Shown piece after piece: positions 39,154-40,655 of a stretch of DNA of 40,655 nt; the stretch's first letter is position 1, and each line of letters starts with the position of its first letter. Below the pieces are notes generated by a model. The model did no database searches, was not told the origin of the DNA, and saw nothing but the letters and a program-made list of their open reading frames with translations. The translations under genes and the position numbers were made by a program. This stretch comes from Aquimonas voraii (GTDB taxonomy: Bacteria > Pseudomonadota > Gammaproteobacteria > Xanthomonadales > Xanthomonadaceae): positions 1 to 40,655 of the forward strand of contig NZ_FNAG01000019.1 in the NCBI RefSeq assembly GCF_900101825.1. The letters are read 5' to 3'.

Positions 39154-39810
39154 TTAGGAATCGTGTAGCAGCGTAAGAGGTGCAATGCCAACAGCCAGCC
39201 ACTTCTCGGCGCCCGAATCGAACTTGATGAGTACTCTCTCGCGTCCAGCTTCTACAGTGGAGGTAAGCACCTCCCCCGGGCCGAAGCGCCCATGACCAAC
39301 GCGAGCGCCGCTTGCAAAGGTCGGAGCCGTTGAGTCGTTTTTTGCTGTGGTGGAGTCAGGAGCATCTGAAAGAGAAGATGCGCTGAGGCCCGTTGCCTCC
39401 ATCCACTCAAGCAGGCGGGTGTCAAGTACCGTGGCGACCCTCTCGTAGTTTTGCCAGTTGTCGCTGACCTTGGCTAGAACGTCAAGAGACGCGTTTGGAC
39501 TAAGTCCAAAGGTGTCCAGATAGTCGTGAAAGTATCGGTCGTAGTACCAGTTCGCAAACGCAGCCCCGGTCTCGTTCAGATCTTTCTTGTCGACCAGTGT
39601 GGAGCCGCAGTATCTGTTCAGAAATTCGGATCCGGTGATCTCTCTGGCCTTTAGGCGGTGGTAGTCGAAGTTGATGTGTGATGACGCTCCAAGCCCCTTC
39701 AAGAGGGCCCAAGCCAAGAACATCCCAATGTGAGTTGTGGCCGCAGAAGGCGGGGTCCCGGCCTGCTCGAAGTTCAGCAAGTAGATCTCTGCGTCATCCA
39801 GTTTTTTCAT
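39154..39810 (-). CDS. Two-domain protein: DUF7832-like domain plus tudor-like C-terminus
   Basis: A 218-residue soluble protein. Residues 1-140 (MKKLDDAEIYLLNFEQ, ATTHIGMFLAWALLKG, REITGSEFLNRYCGSTLVDKKDLNETGAAFANWYYD, VSDNWQNYERV) follow the DUF7832 pattern, a family of unknown function. After a Ser/Thr/Asp-rich linker (140-167), the C-terminus (ARVGHGRFGPGEVLTSTVEAGRERVLIKFDSGAEKWL) resembles the small tudor-like beta-barrel found at the end of UvrD/PcrA helicases. GC content is visibly lower than in its neighbours, and an IS110 relic begins within 30 bases of its start, so recent transfer is likely. The longer open frame upstream of ATG 39810 reads through the IS relic and is not real. 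Confidence 0.75.
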   Translation of the reverse strand: MKKLDDAEIYLLNFEQAGTPPSAATTHIGMFLAWALLKGLGASSHINFDYHRLKAREITGSEFLNRYCGSTLVDKKDLNETGAAFANWYYDRYFHDYLDTFGLSPNASLDVLAKVSDNWQNYERVATVLDTRLLEWMEATGLSASSLSDAPDSTTAKNDSTAPTFASGARVGHGRFGPGEVLTSTVEAGRERVLIKFDSGAEKWLAVGIAPLTLLHDS

Positions 39811-39836
39811 GTGGGCAGGACTCCCGGGGTGCTGAG

Positions 39837-40326
39837 TTTCGACGCCAACTGCGCGAGTTCGGGCTGGTGATTGCCTCGGGAGCCGAGCGCGTGCGGCTGA
39901 CCTGAGACGGCTTCGACGGTGCATGCGACAAGTATCCATCCATGGAGCGCCCGCCGGCCAAGCCATCCTTGGCTTGGCGTTCGCGTGAGCGCGCGCCAGT
40001 GGCGCGCAAGCGCTGCCGCTCACCCCATGGCCCTTCGCCACAGCCTCCACCACCTGCTCGAAGAGATCGCCCTGTGCGAGCGCGGCATGCAGGGCATCGA
40101 GAAGGAACTCGACACCTTCGCGCGTCGCGATCGGCGCAGCCAGCTGTATCTCCAGGCCGGCGGCGTCGGTCTGCTGACGGCGACTGCGCTGAGCGCGTCG
40201 GTTGGTGACCTTGCGCGCTTCGATTCCGGCCGCCACCTCGCCAGCGCACTCGGCCTACCGCCACGCGAACACTCCAGCGGCAACACGCGACGACTCGGAC
40301 GCATGACCAAACGCGGCGACAGCTGA
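39837..40326 (+). pseudogene. IS110-family transposase, broken
   Basis: Two pieces of one transposase remain. 39837-39905 encodes RRQLREFGLVIASGAERVRL then a stop. 40027-40326 encodes HHLLEEIALCERGMQGIEKELD and the C-terminal IS116/IS110/IS902 domain GGVGLLTATALSASVGDLARFDSGRHLASALGLPPREHSSGNTRRLGRMTKRGD. About 120 bases of palindromic DNA separate them, and the N-terminal DEDD catalytic part is absent. The 3' end stops one codon past KRGD, where an IS3-family element begins, so the normal YLRTLL-type continuation is lost. Confidence 0.8.
39957..40023. repeat. Nested palindromes inside the IS110 relic
   Basis: GCCAAGCCA/TGGCTTGGC (39957-39978, 4-base loop) is followed by GTGAGCG/CGCTCAC (39985-40023) enclosing GCGCGCCA/TGGCGCGC (39991-40007, 1-base loop). 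Together with the ATCCATCCATGG upstream (39934-39945) this looks like a dispersed REP-like palindromic element that landed in the transposase gene. Confidence 0.55.
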
Positions 40327-40655
40327 CCTGCCCCCACCCAGCCGTACCACTCGAAGCTAGGTAGAGTCCGTCACCCTGAGAGGACGGACATGCGCAAGAG
40401 TCGATTCACCACCGAGCAGATCATCGGGTTCATCAAGCAGGCCGAAGCGGGGATGGCCGTGACCGAGTTGGGTCGCCAGCACGGCTTCAGCCCCGCCAGC
40501 TTCTACGCCTGGCGAGCCAAGTACGGCGGGATGGAGGCGGAGGACGCCAAGCGCCTCAAGGAACTTGAGTTGGAGAACAGCCGGCTGAAGCGCCTGCTCG
40601 CCGAAGCACACCTGGACATCGAGGCGCTGAAGGTCGGCTTCGGGGTAAAACGCTA
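40324..40655 (+). mobile_element. IS3-family insertion sequence, left part
   Basis: Begins with TGACCTGCCCCCA at the point where the IS110 reading frame breaks off. The IS3 family has ends starting TG, so this is the likely left terminal repeat. Its first ORF starts 66 bases in. The right end and the catalytic orfB lie outside the window, so the boundary cannot be confirmed by matching inverted repeats. Confidence 0.7.
40390..40655 (+). CDS. IS3-family transposase OrfA (partial at window edge)
   Basis: The frame from ATG 40390 (AGGA 6 bases upstream) encodes MRKSRFTTEQIIGFIKQAEAGMAVTELGRQHGFSPASFYAWRAKYGG, a helix-turn-helix of the IS3/IS911 OrfA type close to the IS407 group. A leucine-zipper segment follows (KRLKELELENSRLKRLLAEAHLDIEALK). 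It runs to the window end with about 88 codons, near the usual OrfA length, so its stop is probably a base or two beyond. In this family OrfB is made by programmed frameshift from OrfA. Confidence 0.9.
   Translation, partial: MRKSRFTTEQIIGFIKQAEAGMAVTELGRQHGFSPASFYAWRAKYGGMEAEDAKRLKELELENSRLKRLLAEAHLDIEALKVGFGVKR

Noticed and set aside
39919-40026. N-terminal extension of the IS110 transposase fragment
   Set aside because: This stretch is the palindromic insertion read as protein; similarity to IS110 begins only after 40027.

Overview
The window is GC-rich chromosomal DNA, most likely from a gammaproteobacterium of the Lysobacterales (Xanthomonadales). The evidence is the 5S rRNA tail, short intergenic repeats built on GGGATTC/GGGAATC units, and the gene blocks mreBCD-mrdA-rodA, nadA-nadB, pilS-pilR and ftsY-(AsmA-like)-mutY-yggX placed back to back with rsmD-coaD. 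All assignments come from reading sequence and motifs; no database search was run.

Layout. 1-304: end of an rRNA operon and two terminators. 328-1263 (-): PfkB sugar/nucleoside kinase. 1635-7194 (+): rod-shape operon mreB, mreC, mreD, mrdA (PBP2) and rodA. 7272-11742 (+): two tandem S9 serine peptidases, both with lipoprotein signals. 11819-15831 (-): aerobic ribonucleotide reductase nrdA-nrdB, preceded by a sigma70-like promoter with two NrdR-like boxes and then a cobalamin riboswitch. 15856-17268 (-): SSS-family symporter. 17382-17927 (+): small membrane protein. 17994-20644 (+): nadA-nadB behind a promoter with two tandem palindromic operators. 20716-24850 (+): PilS/PilR two-component system, then an SrkA-like kinase. 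25056-27338 (+): exported cyclophilin, an unlisted 47-codon ORF, and a CysB-like LysR regulator whose start codon overlaps the stop of that ORF. 27635-31327 (-): ftsY, AsmA-like gene, mutY, yggX. 31420-37722 (+): rsmD, coaD, lipoprotein, ferredoxin, gamma-glutamyltransferase, metallo-beta-lactamase-fold hydrolase, DUF4920 protein, TMEM43-like protein. 37719-40655: the accessory end of the window, with a small membrane protein, decayed genes, a lower-GC two-domain gene, a broken IS110 transposase and the start of an IS3-family element.

Most of the window is conserved housekeeping DNA. The most informative signals are regulatory. NrdR-type repression (sensing dATP/ATP) and a B12 riboswitch appear to be stacked on nrdAB, which implies that the cell also has a B12-dependent reductase elsewhere. 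Two 23-bp operators cover the nadAB promoter. A short ORF is translationally coupled to the CysB-like regulator. No clearly new multi-gene system was found. The best candidates for undescribed biology are the short ORF, the DUF7832-like/tudor-like two-domain gene beside the mobile elements, and the nrdAB leader, which has no recognisable intrinsic terminator.
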